DNA from: Zoogloea oleivorans
GTDB lineage: Bacteria > Pseudomonadota > Gammaproteobacteria > Burkholderiales > Rhodocyclaceae
Assembly: GCF_008107625.1 (NCBI RefSeq)
Contig: NZ_SDKK01000008.1
Coordinates: forward strand, 111,983-175,982
Length of the DNA: 64,000 nt
Reading direction: 5' to 3'
The notes under the pieces were generated by a model. It made no database searches. It had not been told where the DNA came from and saw only the letters and a list, made by a program, of their open reading frames with translations. Within the stretch, counting starts at the first letter, position 1. Each line of letters starts with the position of its first letter. This document shows positions 18,228-27,627 of this stretch, piece after piece. Position numbers and translations under genes: made by a program.

Positions 18228-18794
18228 ATGAAAGCCATCGACATCATCCACAGCGAGCATCGCGCTCTTGCAGCCGTACTGCAGGCCCTGCGCTTCCTGC
18301 TCGACGAAATCGGCGCCGGCCGCCTCACGCCCGACCCGGAACTGCTCGGCTACATGATCGAGTACATCACCCAGGTGCCCGACAAGCTCCACCACCCGAA
18401 GGAAGACGAGGTGCTCTTCCGCATCCTGCGCGAACGCGTGCCCGAAGCCGCCGGCCTGATCGACAAGCTGCAGGCCGACCACGTGGAAGGCGCCCGCCAC
18501 ACCGGGCAACTGGAAACCGCTCTGGCCCGCTATCGCAGCGAGGGCGGCCCGGCCTTCGCCGCCTTCGAAACCCTGGCCCGCGGCTACGTGGACGCCATGA
18601 CCCGGCACATCCGGCTGGAGGAAGCCGAACTGCTGCCGCTGGCCCGCAAGGGGCTCAGCGCCACAGACTGGGCCGAGATCGACGCAGCCTTCGAAGCCAA
18701 CCGCGACCCCTGGTCGGGGCCGACCGGCGAATATCGGGCGCTGTACTCACGGATAGTCAATCTGGTGCCGGCGCCCTACGGCCTGGGAGGGTGA
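18228..18794 (+). CDS. hemerythrin HHE-domain protein (first of three)
   Basis: The 188-residue protein is all helical and has histidine/acid pairs of the hemerythrin fold: IIHSEHRALAAVL, LHHPKEDEVLF, ADHVEGARHTGQL and MTRHIRLEEAELLPLA. These would bind a di-iron centre that carries or senses O2 or NO. It lies 17 bases after the LivF gene in the same operon. It shares a C-terminal tail (YSRIVNLVPAPYGLG) with the copy at 42899-43483 (YQRILSLAPAPIGYG). The fold is well supported; the role is unknown. Confidence 0.85.
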   Translation: MKAIDIIHSEHRALAAVLQALRFLLDEIGAGRLTPDPELLGYMIEYITQVPDKLHHPKEDEVLFRILRERVPEAAGLIDKLQADHVEGARHTGQLETALARYRSEGGPAFAAFETLARGYVDAMTRHIRLEEAELLPLARKGLSATDWAEIDAAFEANRDPWSGPTGEYRALYSRIVNLVPAPYGLGG

Positions 18795-18796
18795 CA

Positions 18797-21016
18797 TCAA
18801 GGACGGCGCCTGATCGTGTAGATCGTGTTGTCGGAGAGCGACACCACGTACAGATTGCCGTCCGGACCCTGCTCGATGCTTGGCGTAATCCCGAACCCCC
18901 TGCCGATCAGCAGGGTTTCGCTCTCGGTTCCGTCGAACTTCTGGGCACGGAAGAGGTTGTCGGCCACACGGTCGGCGAGTCGCGGGTCGGCGCTCACATC
19001 CACGTTCAGGCGGTCGGCCGTGAGCCTGATCCGATAGAGGCTCCCGCCATTGCCGCCAACCTGCCCGAAGGAGCGCGCCGAGCCGATCCACAATGAGCCG
19101 TTGTATTCGCTCCCCAGCGCGTTGCCATTCACAAAGGCCGTGCCGGACGGGCCGATCTCGTAGCGCCAGCTCAATTCCGGATCTTTATACGCGGCGCCGG
19201 GCAGCATAAACAGTCTCGACCGGGCCAGCGCTGAAGTGTAGGCCGCGCGTGTTGGCGGATAGCGCAGCTGCTGCAGCGACATGTTGAACTGGGTCGTTTC
19301 GATGGACTTCCAGTTCGGTGCGCGACTCAACGGACCGGCAAACTGGATCCAGCCTCCGTTCATGCCCGGAACCACACGATTCAGTTCCGAGTAGGCATCG
19401 TCGGCGTTCTCTGTTTCCCAGAGGAAACCCGAGAAGGGGTCGAAGGCCATGCCGAAGCCATTGCGGTGCCCGTAGGAAAAGATCTTCTGGATGTTGGCGC
19501 CCAATTCCCCGCCAATTCCGGCGCCGGCGGCAAAGAAAGGATTGTCGGCAGGCGTGGTGCCATCCGGGTTCACGCGCAGGATGACGCCGGAAAGGTGAGC
19601 GTTGTCCGGCGCCGGCCCGCCGAAGGTATCGTCGCTGAGCGGCGCAGTAAGAAACGGGCCGTTGGGCAAATTTTGCAGCCAGCCCCGCCGCCCCTGATCC
19701 CCCATGAACACATACAGTTTGCCGTCGGGGCCAAAACGCATCACGCCGCCATTGTGGTTGCCGGCCTCGTTGGCGTTGTTCGTGCCGGCATGGCCGGGAA
19801 CCGCCACGTTGTCGGTCTGGCGGGCGCGGAGCATCAGCACATTGACGTCGAACACCAGCGTACTGCCGTCCCAGGCAAAGCGATCGACGCGATTGCCCAG
19901 CAGCGGCACACTGGAAACCACCGTCGAATCGACGCCGGTGGCGCTTTCGGTCCACCGCACGTACACGTAGGGCGTGGCCGGAAAGTTCGGGTGCAGTACC
20001 AAGCTCAGCAGCCCCCGCTCGGAGTTCGAATTGACCGCCAGATCTAGCACCGGCATGGCCTGCAGAACGCCGTTGGTCACCCGCCGGACCACGCCCGAAG
20101 CCTTTTCGAGCACCAGGAAATCATTGGCGGCGAGAAAGACAATCCCGATCGGCTGGCTGAGGCCGCTGTTGAGGACCGTGACGACCTCAAGATTCGGATC
20201 GAGAACCTCGACCGGAATGGTGTCGGCCCGGCCTGGGCCGGACAGTCCGGCGGCGGTCGCAGACAGAATCATTGCAGCCAGCGTGCGGCGACGGATCCGG
20301 GCCCGTGCGAACGCGAGTGCGCCCGCCGCGCTGCCAATCAGCAGCATCGACCCGGGTTCAGGTACCGCTGTCGACTGGATGCGCACATCGTCGACTCCCA
20401 TCTGGAAAAAATTGACGTTGTCGGTTTCGGCAAAGCGCAGCCGCAGCATTTCGCCGTGATGGGCCGCAAGAAGGGCGCTGATGTCCTGGGTGATCGTTTT
20501 GTAGCCCTCGACCAGCGGGTCTCCGGCGGCCGTCTGGTAGAGGGTCATCAGCACGTCCCCCGCCGCCACGCTGAAGGGGTCGGCACTGGTCGTCAGGATA
20601 TCGATGCGTACCTGCTGGTTCAGCGCCGCAATGCTGAAATCAAGCGATGCCGGGCTCGAGAACGCGTCCGCCCGGTTGCCGATGTAGAGTTCAAAGCTCA
20701 GCGCTGCGCTGGCCGCCGTCGCCAGGAAATCCTGGTAAAGCACGTGCGATCCGGGGCCGCCCAGCCCGGCGTCACTCATCGCCGCCTGGGTGCCTTGGGG
20801 CGGCGAGGGCACATCAAACCCGGTTGTCGGGCTGATGATGCCGCTCTGGAGGTAGAAGCTTCCTTCACTGCCAGGCTGGTCTTCCAGGATCCATCCCGTG
20901 AATCCCGACTCGAATCCACCGTTTGAAATGGTCGGGGCGGCATGGGCCGCCGGAACAAGCACCGCCGCGAACAGCGCAGTGAGCAAGGGAATCACATACC
21001 GGGAGGATGTCATCAT
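18797..21016 (-). CDS. PEP-CTERM protein fused in frame to a PQQ-dependent sugar dehydrogenase-like domain
   Basis: This open frame of about 739 residues starts at ATG 21016 (or 21013), with a signal peptide ending AAHAA. Residues 25-215 form a beta-rich domain like those of exosortase substrates (NGGFESGFTGWILED, VDDVRIQS). Residues 218 onward read VPEPGS, a hydrophobic helix and an Arg cluster, a complete PEP-CTERM sorting signal normally found at a protein's end. A second signal-like stretch (MILSATAAGL, from 20272) follows, then a six-bladed glucose/sorbosone dehydrogenase-type domain (RGLLSLVLHPNFPATPYVYV, HNGGVMRFGPDGKLYVFMGDQGRRG, FSYGHRNGFGMAFDP). No stop separates the halves. It may be a gene fusion, or two proteins of which the second starts near 20272. 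Confidence 0.75.
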   Translation of the reverse strand: MMTSSRYVIPLLTALFAAVLVPAAHAAPTISNGGFESGFTGWILEDQPGSEGSFYLQSGIISPTTGFDVPSPPQGTQAAMSDAGLGGPGSHVLYQDFLATAASAALSFELYIGNRADAFSSPASLDFSIAALNQQVRIDILTTSADPFSVAAGDVLMTLYQTAAGDPLVEGYKTITQDISALLAAHHGEMLRLRFAETDNVNFFQMGVDDVRIQSTAVPEPGSMLLIGSAAGALAFARARIRRRTLAAMILSATAAGLSGPGRADTIPVEVLDPNLEVVTVLNSGLSQPIGIVFLAANDFLVLEKASGVVRRVTNGVLQAMPVLDLAVNSNSERGLLSLVLHPNFPATPYVYVRWTESATGVDSTVVSSVPLLGNRVDRFAWDGSTLVFDVNVLMLRARQTDNVAVPGHAGTNNANEAGNHNGGVMRFGPDGKLYVFMGDQGRRGWLQNLPNGPFLTAPLSDDTFGGPAPDNAHLSGVILRVNPDGTTPADNPFFAAGAGIGGELGANIQKIFSYGHRNGFGMAFDPFSGFLWETENADDAYSELNRVVPGMNGGWIQFAGPLSRAPNWKSIETTQFNMSLQQLRYPPTRAAYTSALARSRLFMLPGAAYKDPELSWRYEIGPSGTAFVNGNALGSEYNGSLWIGSARSFGQVGGNGGSLYRIRLTADRLNVDVSADPRLADRVADNLFRAQKFDGTESETLLIGRGFGITPSIEQGPDGNLYVVSLSDNTIYTIRRRP

Positions 21017-21296
21017 GGCTCGGGTACCAGGGCATGGCCGTCGCGCACAGCGTCCGGAAAACGAATTGCCCCAGGCATCCGCGACGTAGGGTGCTGGTGC
21101 TGACGCTCGACAAAAACTGCTTATGCACTCAATTGCATAACTTATGCCCATACCCCCGGCGGCCCGAGAAAATCAGGAATCCTCTTGTTATTCAACTCCC
21201 TGCAAATCCTGTCTGGCGACAGGGTTCCCGACGCTGGGGAGTCGGGGATTGAGAATGTAAGTTTTTCCGACGCTGGCATGCGATAGCCAGCGCTAA

Positions 21297-22859
21297 TCAC
21301 CCCTTCAGCAAGCCCGCCAGCCCGCCCCACTCCGCCCGAAATATCTCCGCGTCCATCAGCGTCACGTCGCGGATGATCGGGCGGAAATGCATGTGGGCCA
21401 GCACATCCTTTTCGAGGTCGATGCCCGGGGCGATCTCGATCAGTTCCATCCCTTCGGCGGTCAGGCGAAACACGGCACGCTCGGTCACGTAGAGCACCGG
21501 CTGCGTGATGCTCTGGGCGTAGGCGCCGCTGAAGGTGATCTGCTCCACGTGATCGAGGAACTTGCCCTGGGCTCCCTCTTTCTTGATACCGAGGCGGCCT
21601 TCGGCAATCTCCACCTGCAGGTCGCCGGCAGTAAACGTGCCGCAAAAAACCACCTTGCCGGCGTTCTGGGTGATGTTGATGAAACCGCCACACCCCACCG
21701 GGCGGCCGCTGAACTTGCTGACGTTCACGTTGCCGTGGGCATCGGTCTGGGCCAGGCCCAGAAAAGCCACGTCGATGCCGCCGCCGTCGTAAAAATCGAA
21801 CTGGGCCGGCTGCTCGATGACCGCCTCGGCGTTGATGGCGTGGCCAAAGTCGAAGCCGCCCGCCGGTATGCCACCGATGGGGCCGGTTTCCAAGGTCAGG
21901 GACATGAGGTGATCCACGTGTTCCTCGGCCGCCACCGCCGCCACGCCTTCGGGCATGCCGATACCCAGGTTCACCACGGCACCGGCCTTCAGCTCCATGG
22001 CCGCCCGGCGGGCGATGATCTTGCGCGGGTCCAGCGGCAGCGGCGTCATGCTGCCACGCACCACCTTGATGTCGCCCGCGTAGGCCGGGTTGAAGTAGGT
22101 GGCCATGGTCTGCAGATGGTTTTCGGGCTTGCCGACCACCACGTAATCCACCACCACACCGGGAATCTTGACCTGCCGCGGGTGCAGCGAGCCGGCCTTG
22201 ACGATGTGCTCCACCTGCGCAATCACGATGCCGCCGCAGGCCCGCGCCGCCTGGGCCACCGACAGGCTTTCGAGCAGCACGCCTTCCCGGTCCATGGTGA
22301 TGTTGCCCTTCTCGTCGGCCACCGAGCCGCGAATCAGCGCCACATCCACCTTGGGTGCCTTGAAGTACAGCCACTCCTCCCCTTCCATCTCGATGACCTG
22401 CACCAGGTCTTCGGTGCTGACGCCGTTCACCTTGCCGCCCTCGATGCGCGGATCGACAAAGGTGCCCAGACCCACCTTGGTGATGAATCCCGGCCGGCGC
22501 CCCGCCACCTGCCGCGGCAACAGGGCCAGCACACCCTGCGGCAGGTTGTAGGCCTCGATACGCTCCTCCATGATCAGCTTCATCAGGTTCGGCCCGCCAA
22601 CCCCGAAGTGCCCACCCACCAGGCGCTTGATCAGGCCTTCATGAGCAAAGTGGTGCATGCCCCGGTCCTTGCCGTTGCCAACGCCGGTGGAGTGATACAG
22701 CGTCAGGTCGCGCGGGTGGCCGGTGGCCAGAAAGGCTGCCTCGACAGCCTTGGCCACCTCCTCCGCAAACCCGGCCAGACCCATGCCGGTGCAGTAAACG
22801 GTAGCCCCGTTGGGGATCAGGCGGGCAACATCCGAAGCATCGATAAAGCGCGTGGTCAT
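21297..22859 (-). CDS. family I acyl-CoA:carboxylate CoA-transferase (propionate CoA-transferase/YdiF-like)
   Basis: The 520-residue protein contains both the alpha and beta halves of family I CoA-transferases in one chain. The catalytic glutamate is E324 in LTLETGPIGGIPAGG, at the same place as in propionate CoA-transferase (Pct). The alpha half shows GATVYCTGMGLAGF and HFGVGGPNLMKL. As the last gene of the long minus-strand catabolic operon it may activate the aromatic substrate or recycle CoA between acetyl-CoA and an aromatic or aliphatic acid. The exact substrate is not determined. Confidence 0.85.
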   Translation of the reverse strand: MTTRFIDASDVARLIPNGATVYCTGMGLAGFAEEVAKAVEAAFLATGHPRDLTLYHSTGVGNGKDRGMHHFAHEGLIKRLVGGHFGVGGPNLMKLIMEERIEAYNLPQGVLALLPRQVAGRRPGFITKVGLGTFVDPRIEGGKVNGVSTEDLVQVIEMEGEEWLYFKAPKVDVALIRGSVADEKGNITMDREGVLLESLSVAQAARACGGIVIAQVEHIVKAGSLHPRQVKIPGVVVDYVVVGKPENHLQTMATYFNPAYAGDIKVVRGSMTPLPLDPRKIIARRAAMELKAGAVVNLGIGMPEGVAAVAAEEHVDHLMSLTLETGPIGGIPAGGFDFGHAINAEAVIEQPAQFDFYDGGGIDVAFLGLAQTDAHGNVNVSKFSGRPVGCGGFINITQNAGKVVFCGTFTAGDLQVEIAEGRLGIKKEGAQGKFLDHVEQITFSGAYAQSITQPVLYVTERAVFRLTAEGMELIEIAPGIDLEKDVLAHMHFRPIIRDVTLMDAEIFRAEWGGLAGLLKG

Positions 22860-22891
22860 GGGTGGATTCCAGTTTCAATCTCAGGTTGTAT

Positions 22892-22956
22892 GTGGGTCGG
22901 ACTTCAGTCCGACAACACGGGCTGAACTGGCGCTGTCGGACTGAAGTCCGACCCAC
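22892..22956. repeat. paired palindromic repeat (REPIN-like), copy 2
   Basis: Arms 22892-22913 and 22935-22956 are inverted, with the same 65-base layout as copy 1. It lies between the acyl-CoA dehydrogenase and CoA-transferase genes. Confidence 0.9.
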
Positions 22957-22972
22957 GGGGAGGCGGCTGTGC

Positions 22973-24763
22973 TCAGAAGGCCGCTTCGGCAAAGGCCGTC
23001 AGCGCGCCGCCGGCGTCCTTCACCGTGCGGGCGTTGGCCTGGGCTTGCGGTGCGACGGTAGCCATGTAGAAGCTGGCCAGATCCACCAGGCTGTTCAGGT
23101 ACACCGCATCGCCCTCGCCCGCAGCAAGGCGCCGACGGGCAGCCTGCGCGGCGCGGCCCATCTGCCAGCCGCCGACCACCGTCCCCAGCAAATAAAGAAA
23201 GGGCACGGCGCCGGCCAGCACGTCGGCCAGGCGCTCCTTACCGTTGGCAAGAATCCAGTCGGTAGCCGATTCCAGCGCGTCCACCGAGTCCGCCAGCCCA
23301 CTGCCGATGCCGGCCAGCGCCTCGTCGGCCTGCAGTTCGGCCACGCTGACGCGCAGTTCGGTGATCAGCTCGCGCAGGGTCTCGCCCTTCTCGCGCAGGA
23401 TCTTGCGGCCGACAAGGTCGTTGCCCTGGATGCCGGTGGTGCCTTCGTAAATGGTGATGATGCGGGCGTCGCGGAAGAACTGGGCAATGCCGGTTTCCTC
23501 CACAAAACCCATGCCGCCAAAAACCTGGATGGCGTCGTCGCAGACGTCGTTGCCGACCTCGGTGCACCAGCCCTTGGCCACCGGCATCAGCAGGTCCACA
23601 TAGCGTTTGGCCTTGTCGGCGGCGGCTTTGTCGGTGCTGTGGTGGGCGATGTCGAACCAGCTCGCTGCCGTGTACAGCAGGCCGCGCATGGCCATCACGC
23701 GGGCGCGCATCGACAGCAGCATGCGCTTGACGTCCGGGTGGTAGATGATCGGCTTGCCGGATTCGCCAGTGACCGCGTCGCGGCCCTGCACCCGGTCGCG
23801 GGCGTAGGCCAGCGCGTACTGGTAGGCCCGCTCGCCCAGGCCGACACCCTGCACGCCAACGCCAAAGCGCGCCTCGTTCATCATGATGAACATGACCTCC
23901 AGGCCCCGATTGGGCTGGCCAACCAGCCAGCCGACCGCGCCACCGTTGTCGCCATAACTCATGGTGCAGGTGGGGCTGCCGTGGATGCCCATCTTGTGTT
24001 CGATGGAGATGCAGCGCACATCGTTCTTCTCGCCCGGATTGCCGGCGGCGTCGAGCAGGTACTTGGGCACGATGAACAGCGACAGGCCCTTCACACCGGC
24101 CGGCGCGTCGGGCAGGCGGGCCAGCACCAGGTGCACGATGTTGGGCGTCAGTTCGTGTTCGCCGTAGGAGATGAAGATCTTCTGGCCCGACAGGCGATAG
24201 CTGCCGTCGGCCTGCGGTTCGGCCTTGCAGCGGGTGGCGGCCAAGTCGGAGCCGGCCTGCGGCTCGGTGAGGTTCATGGTACTGGCCCATTCGCCGCTCA
24301 CCACCTTGGTCAGCCAGGTGGCTTTTTGCTCTTCCGTCGCGGCGATCTGCAGCGCCTCGGCCTGGCCGACGTTGAGCTGGGGCAGCATGGTGAAGGCCAT
24401 GTTGGTGGAGAACCACATCTCCCACACCGCCGTGGACAGCAGCTTGGGCAGGCCCTGGCCGCCATACTCGACGGGCAGTGACAGGCCGATCCAGCCGGAT
24501 TCGGCAAACTTCGTGTAAGCCTCCTGCCAGCCGTCCGGCGTGCTCACGCTGCCGTCTGCGTTGAGCCGGCAGCCCTGTACGTCGCCCTGCCAGTTGATCG
24601 GTGCCAGCACCCCGGCGGCAAACTTGCCGGCTTCTTCCAGCACGGCGCTGACCAGGTCTTCGCTGGCTTCCTCACAACCCGGCAGGCCGGCAACGGCGTC
24701 GAGGCCGGCGAGTTCCTTGAGGATGAATTGCATGTCCCGCAGGGGGGCGATGTAGTCGGTCAT
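22973..24763 (-). CDS. acyl-CoA dehydrogenase (large, DmdC/FadE-like)
   Basis: This is a 596-residue FAD enzyme of the long acyl-CoA dehydrogenase branch (about 600 rather than 380 residues) with an extra C-terminal domain. Visible are the FAD/substrate segment MNLTEPQAGSDLAATRC and the catalytic-region sequence FRDARIITIYEGTTGIQGNDL with its conserved Glu. The ATG at 24763 is preferred since GGAG lies 8 bases upstream, while an in-frame GTG at 24772 overlaps that site. In this operon it would introduce the alpha-beta double bond in an arylpropionyl-CoA. The aliphatic alternative cannot be excluded. Confidence 0.88.
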   Translation of the reverse strand: MTDYIAPLRDMQFILKELAGLDAVAGLPGCEEASEDLVSAVLEEAGKFAAGVLAPINWQGDVQGCRLNADGSVSTPDGWQEAYTKFAESGWIGLSLPVEYGGQGLPKLLSTAVWEMWFSTNMAFTMLPQLNVGQAEALQIAATEEQKATWLTKVVSGEWASTMNLTEPQAGSDLAATRCKAEPQADGSYRLSGQKIFISYGEHELTPNIVHLVLARLPDAPAGVKGLSLFIVPKYLLDAAGNPGEKNDVRCISIEHKMGIHGSPTCTMSYGDNGGAVGWLVGQPNRGLEVMFIMMNEARFGVGVQGVGLGERAYQYALAYARDRVQGRDAVTGESGKPIIYHPDVKRMLLSMRARVMAMRGLLYTAASWFDIAHHSTDKAAADKAKRYVDLLMPVAKGWCTEVGNDVCDDAIQVFGGMGFVEETGIAQFFRDARIITIYEGTTGIQGNDLVGRKILREKGETLRELITELRVSVAELQADEALAGIGSGLADSVDALESATDWILANGKERLADVLAGAVPFLYLLGTVVGGWQMGRAAQAARRRLAAGEGDAVYLNSLVDLASFYMATVAPQAQANARTVKDAGGALTAFAEAAF

Positions 24764-24792
24764 GGCAGGCACTCCAATGATGATCCGGATGC

Positions 24793-24817
24793 GCGGCGGC
24801 CCGCTTCAGGCCGCCGC
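24793..24817 (-). terminator. GC-rich hairpin after the porin gene (possible partial terminator)
   Basis: A 9-bp stem GCGGCGGCC/GGCCGCCGC with a 7-base loop sits 11 bases after the porin stop. There is no U run, so it may attenuate, protect the porin mRNA 3' end, or be incidental. Confidence 0.35.
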
Positions 24818-24827
24818 GGCGCGTGGG

Positions 24828-26138
24828 TCAGAAACGATAACGCAGGCCGAGCATGGTGGCCGTCTGGCTACCACCGGCCGGCGGCGAGATGCCGGCACCC
24901 ACCGACACTGCGTAAGCGGCCTTGGCGCTGTTCTCGATGTGGCCCAGTTGCACGTAGGTCGAGAAATCCTTGTCGAAGTTGTAGAAGCCGCGCAGCACCG
25001 TCAGGGTGGCGTTGCGGTCCTGGTCCTTGTTGAGGATGCGGTGAATGCCGCCGTCAAGGGAGATCCGCGTGGTCAGCGGATAGGCGCCTTCCAGGTAATA
25101 GGTGTCGGACTCGACATTGCCGGCGGCAGCGTCGAGCTTGCGGCCCAGCCAGCCGAGGCCGACCTTGCCGGGGCCGAGCTTCACGTAGCCGCCCAGTGCC
25201 GTGCGGGTGTCGGTGTCGCCGGGCGCCGTGAAGGCGACAGGCGCACTGCCGTTGAAGAAGGACGCCGTCGCCCCGGTGCCACCGTGCTGCACGTCGATGG
25301 CGGCGGCCACGCCGAAGGCCGCATCGTCGTACTTGGCCATCGCCGACCAGCCCTTGCAAGTCTGCGACGCACCGGCGATTTCACCGGCACAGGTGCCGGA
25401 CGCCGGCGTGCTGCCCTTGGTGTCGCGGCCAGTGCTGTAGGTGGCCCCGAGCGACAGCTTTGAGAAAGTGCCCTTCCAGGCAATCGAGTTGTCGTAGCGG
25501 GCGTTGGGCAGGTAGGCGTCCAGCGAACCCATGGCGTAGATGTTGGGGCCGAGCAGGTCGGAGTCGCCAATGCCATAGAGCAGCATCGAATACTGGCGGC
25601 CGAAGGTGAAGGCACCGTAGGGCGTATCGACACCGGCAAAGAGCTGGCGACCGAAGATGCGTCCGCCCTGGCCGAGGGAGCCGTCGTCCATGTTGAAGCC
25701 GGCTTCGGCCGTGGCGATGAGCTTGTAGCCGTCGGCGATTTCCTTGGCGGCGCGCAGGCCGACGCGCGAGGCCACGGTGCCGGTGATGCTCGGCACGCGG
25801 GTCAGGCTGCCCTTGTTGGTGCCGTTCTGGATGTTGGTGATGTGTTCCACGCCACCGTCGAGCACGCCGTAGAAGGTGACCGGCGGCAGCGCAGCCAGCG
25901 CCGATCCGCTGCGGGCAGCGGGCGCAGCCACAGCGACCGGTGCGGAGGCGGCTGCCGCCTTGTCGGCCTTGCGTTCGGCCAGGATGCTCTGGATCAGGGC
26001 CTTCTGTTCGGCCAGTTCGCGCCTGAGGGCTTCGATCTCGGTTTCGGCAAAGGCCGGCACCGAAGCACCAAGGCCGAGGGCACCGATCAGCGCGAGGCTC
26101 AGCGGCCGGCGTTGGGCGAAAAGGGTTTGTCTGTTCAT
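24828..26138 (-). CDS. outer-membrane porin (Gram-negative trimeric porin family)
   Basis: The 436-residue precursor has a signal peptide ending in VPAFA. A charged helical stretch follows (EIEALRRELAEQKALIQSIL, likely coiled coil), then a beta-barrel of Porin_4 type with PPVTFYGVLDGGVEH, VGLRAAKEIADGYKLIATAEAGF and the terminal aromatic strand ending YRF. GGAGAC lies just upstream of ATG 26138. Placement within the catabolic operon suggests that it admits the aromatic substrate across the outer membrane. Confidence 0.9.
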   Translation of the reverse strand: MNRQTLFAQRRPLSLALIGALGLGASVPAFAETEIEALRRELAEQKALIQSILAERKADKAAAASAPVAVAAPAARSGSALAALPPVTFYGVLDGGVEHITNIQNGTNKGSLTRVPSITGTVASRVGLRAAKEIADGYKLIATAEAGFNMDDGSLGQGGRIFGRQLFAGVDTPYGAFTFGRQYSMLLYGIGDSDLLGPNIYAMGSLDAYLPNARYDNSIAWKGTFSKLSLGATYSTGRDTKGSTPASGTCAGEIAGASQTCKGWSAMAKYDDAAFGVAAAIDVQHGGTGATASFFNGSAPVAFTAPGDTDTRTALGGYVKLGPGKVGLGWLGRKLDAAAGNVESDTYYLEGAYPLTTRISLDGGIHRILNKDQDRNATLTVLRGFYNFDKDFSTYVQLGHIENSAKAAYAVSVGAGISPPAGGSQTATMLGLRYRF

Positions 26139-26155
26139 TCTTGTCTCCACCATTG

Positions 26156-26189
26156 GCCGGCTTGAAGCCGGCTCTTTGCCCTTGAGGGC
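26156..26189 (-). promoter_or_regulatory. two tandem hairpins in the porin leader
   Basis: GCCGGC-TTGAA-GCCGGC (26156-26172) and GCCC-TTGA-GGGC (26178-26189) lie immediately upstream of the porin ribosome binding site on the transcript. They could stabilise the mRNA or affect initiation. The rest of the 190-base gap holds no gene. Confidence 0.35.
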
Positions 26190-26328
26190 TTTTCACATCC
26201 CGGCAGGCCCCGGGCGGGCCGCCTTCGTGTTTTTTTGGACGCAACTCTCCCGGGCGGCGATCCAGACTGGCTGGCCTCGCTGCCCCGAAAGGCGGCTTCA
26301 CGGATTCAGGCGTACTGCTGCGGCGGGC

Positions 26329-26748
26329 TTATTCGCAGAGGGCGCGGTAGTCCTCGGGAATCGGCACGGCGCGGATGCGCAGCGGGTCTTCCGGGTCCTG
26401 CTTGGCGAAGACGCGTACTTCGCGCCCTTCGCACAGCACCGTGTCGCCACGGCGGGCCACGTGGCGCATCACGAAGCTCTTGTTGCTCCAGCTTTCCACC
26501 GAGGATTCGATCTCGATGTCCTCGCCATAGGTGGCCGAGTTCATGAACCTGGCCTGGGCATCCACCAGCGGCGTGCCGATGATGCCGCGCTCGGCAGTGG
26601 TGTCGCGCCAGCTGGGCACACCGCAGGCGGTAAAGAACTCCCGGCTGGAGGTGTCGAACCACTTGAAGTAGTTGGCGAAGAACACGATTTGCGCCGGGTC
26701 GCAGTCGCTGAAGGCGATGCGCAGGCGGAAGATATTGCTGCGGGCCAT
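26329..26748 (-). CDS. hotdog-fold acyl-CoA thioesterase (4-hydroxybenzoyl-CoA thioesterase-like)
   Basis: The 139-residue protein carries the 4-HBT/YbgC-type motif IAFSDCDPAQIVFFANYFKWFD, whose Asp is the catalytic residue of the Pseudomonas-type 4-hydroxybenzoyl-CoA thioesterase. The ATG at 26748 starts the conserved part, although the frame stays open upstream through the overlapping dehydrogenase gene. In a side-chain beta-oxidation operon it would release hydroxybenzoate from hydroxybenzoyl-CoA, feeding the gentisate or PobA routes, or it would relieve CoA trapping. Substrate is inferred. Confidence 0.82.
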   Translation of the reverse strand: MARSNIFRLRIAFSDCDPAQIVFFANYFKWFDTSSREFFTACGVPSWRDTTAERGIIGTPLVDAQARFMNSATYGEDIEIESSVESWSNKSFVMRHVARRGDTVLCEGREVRVFAKQDPEDPLRIRAVPIPEDYRALCE

Positions 26749-26759
26749 GGGCGTCGTCC

Positions 26760-27527
26760 TTACTTGGCGGCGAGGCGCGTGGCCCCGTCGAGGCGGATGG
26801 TTTCGCCGTTGAGCATCACGTTGTCGACGATGTGCTTGGCCAGCGCGGCGTACTCGGAAGGCTGGCCAAGACGCGACGGAAACGGCACCGAGGCACCCAG
26901 CGAGGCCTGCACATCCGCCGGCAGGGTGTGCATCATGGGGGTGATGAACAGGCCCGGCGCGATGGTCATCACACGGATGCCGGAGCGGGCCAGCTCGCGG
27001 GCGATGGGCAGGGTCATGGCAACGATGCCGCCCTTCGAGGCCGCGTACGCCGCCTGGCCGATCTGCCCTTCGTAGGCCGCCACCGAGGCGGTGTTGATGA
27101 TCACGCCACGCTCGCCATCGGGGCCGGCTTCGCCCTTGCTCATCGCGTCGGCGGCAAGGCGGATCATGTTGAAGGTGCCGATCAGATTCACCGTGACAAC
27201 CTTGGCGAAGGCGTCCAGCGCCAGCGGGCCTTCCTTGCCGAGCACCTTGGCGGCGTTGCCGATGCCGGCACAATTGACCAAGCCCTGCAGGCCGCCGAAG
27301 CGGCTGCTGGCCAGCGCCACGCAGGCCTTGGCGTCAGCCTCGTCGGCCACGTTGGTACGCTGGAAAGCCGCCCGGCTGCCGAGTTCAGCGGCGAGCTGCT
27401 CGCCCAGTTCGGTGTTCAGGTCGGCGATAACTACATTGGCCCCGGCGGCATGGAAGCTGCGCACGGTGGCTTCACCAAGGCCCGAGGCGCCGCCGGTGAC
27501 GATGAAAGTGCTGTTCTCGAATTTCAT
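26760..27527 (-). CDS. short-chain dehydrogenase, 3-hydroxyacyl-CoA dehydrogenase type 2-like
   Basis: The 255-residue classical SDR has the cofactor motif [22 protein letters not shown], and the active-site Ser-Tyr-Lys in [10 protein letters not shown]...AAYAASKGG. Overall layout ([45 protein letters not shown]) matches the HSD10/type 2 3-hydroxyacyl-CoA dehydrogenases. The ATG at 27527 has GGAGAAACCT upstream and is preferred over 27539. It would oxidise the beta-hydroxyacyl-CoA between the hydratase and thiolase encoded upstream in the operon. Confidence 0.88.
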   Translation of the reverse strand: MKFENSTFIVTGGASGLGEATVRSFHAAGANVVIADLNTELGEQLAAELGSRAAFQRTNVADEADAKACVALASSRFGGLQGLVNCAGIGNAAKVLGKEGPLALDAFAKVVTVNLIGTFNMIRLAADAMSKGEAGPDGERGVIINTASVAAYEGQIGQAAYAASKGGIVAMTLPIARELARSGIRVMTIAPGLFITPMMHTLPADVQASLGASVPFPSRLGQPSEYAALAKHIVDNVMLNGETIRLDGATRLAAK

Positions 27528-27547
27528 AGGTTTCTCCATTTATCCCA

Positions 27548-27613
27548 GTGGGTCGGACTTCAGTCCGACAGCACACGTCCAGCCTGGCTCAGTCGGACTG
27601 AAGTCCGACCCAC
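27548..27613. repeat. paired palindromic repeat (REPIN-like), copy 3
   Basis: Arms 27548-27569 and 27592-27613 are inverted. The copy sits in the gap between the thiolase and short-chain dehydrogenase genes. Confidence 0.9.
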
Positions 27614-27627
27614 GGGGCATCGGGCAA

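Noticed and set aside
26214-26238. GC-rich hairpin followed by seven T residues on the plus strand as a terminator
   Set aside because: No plus-strand gene precedes it. On the minus strand, where the genes lie, the run is on the wrong side of the stem.
24773-26328. Outer-membrane porin region as foreign DNA
   Set aside because: Base composition and codon use look the same as in the neighbouring genes and no mobile-element ends are present.
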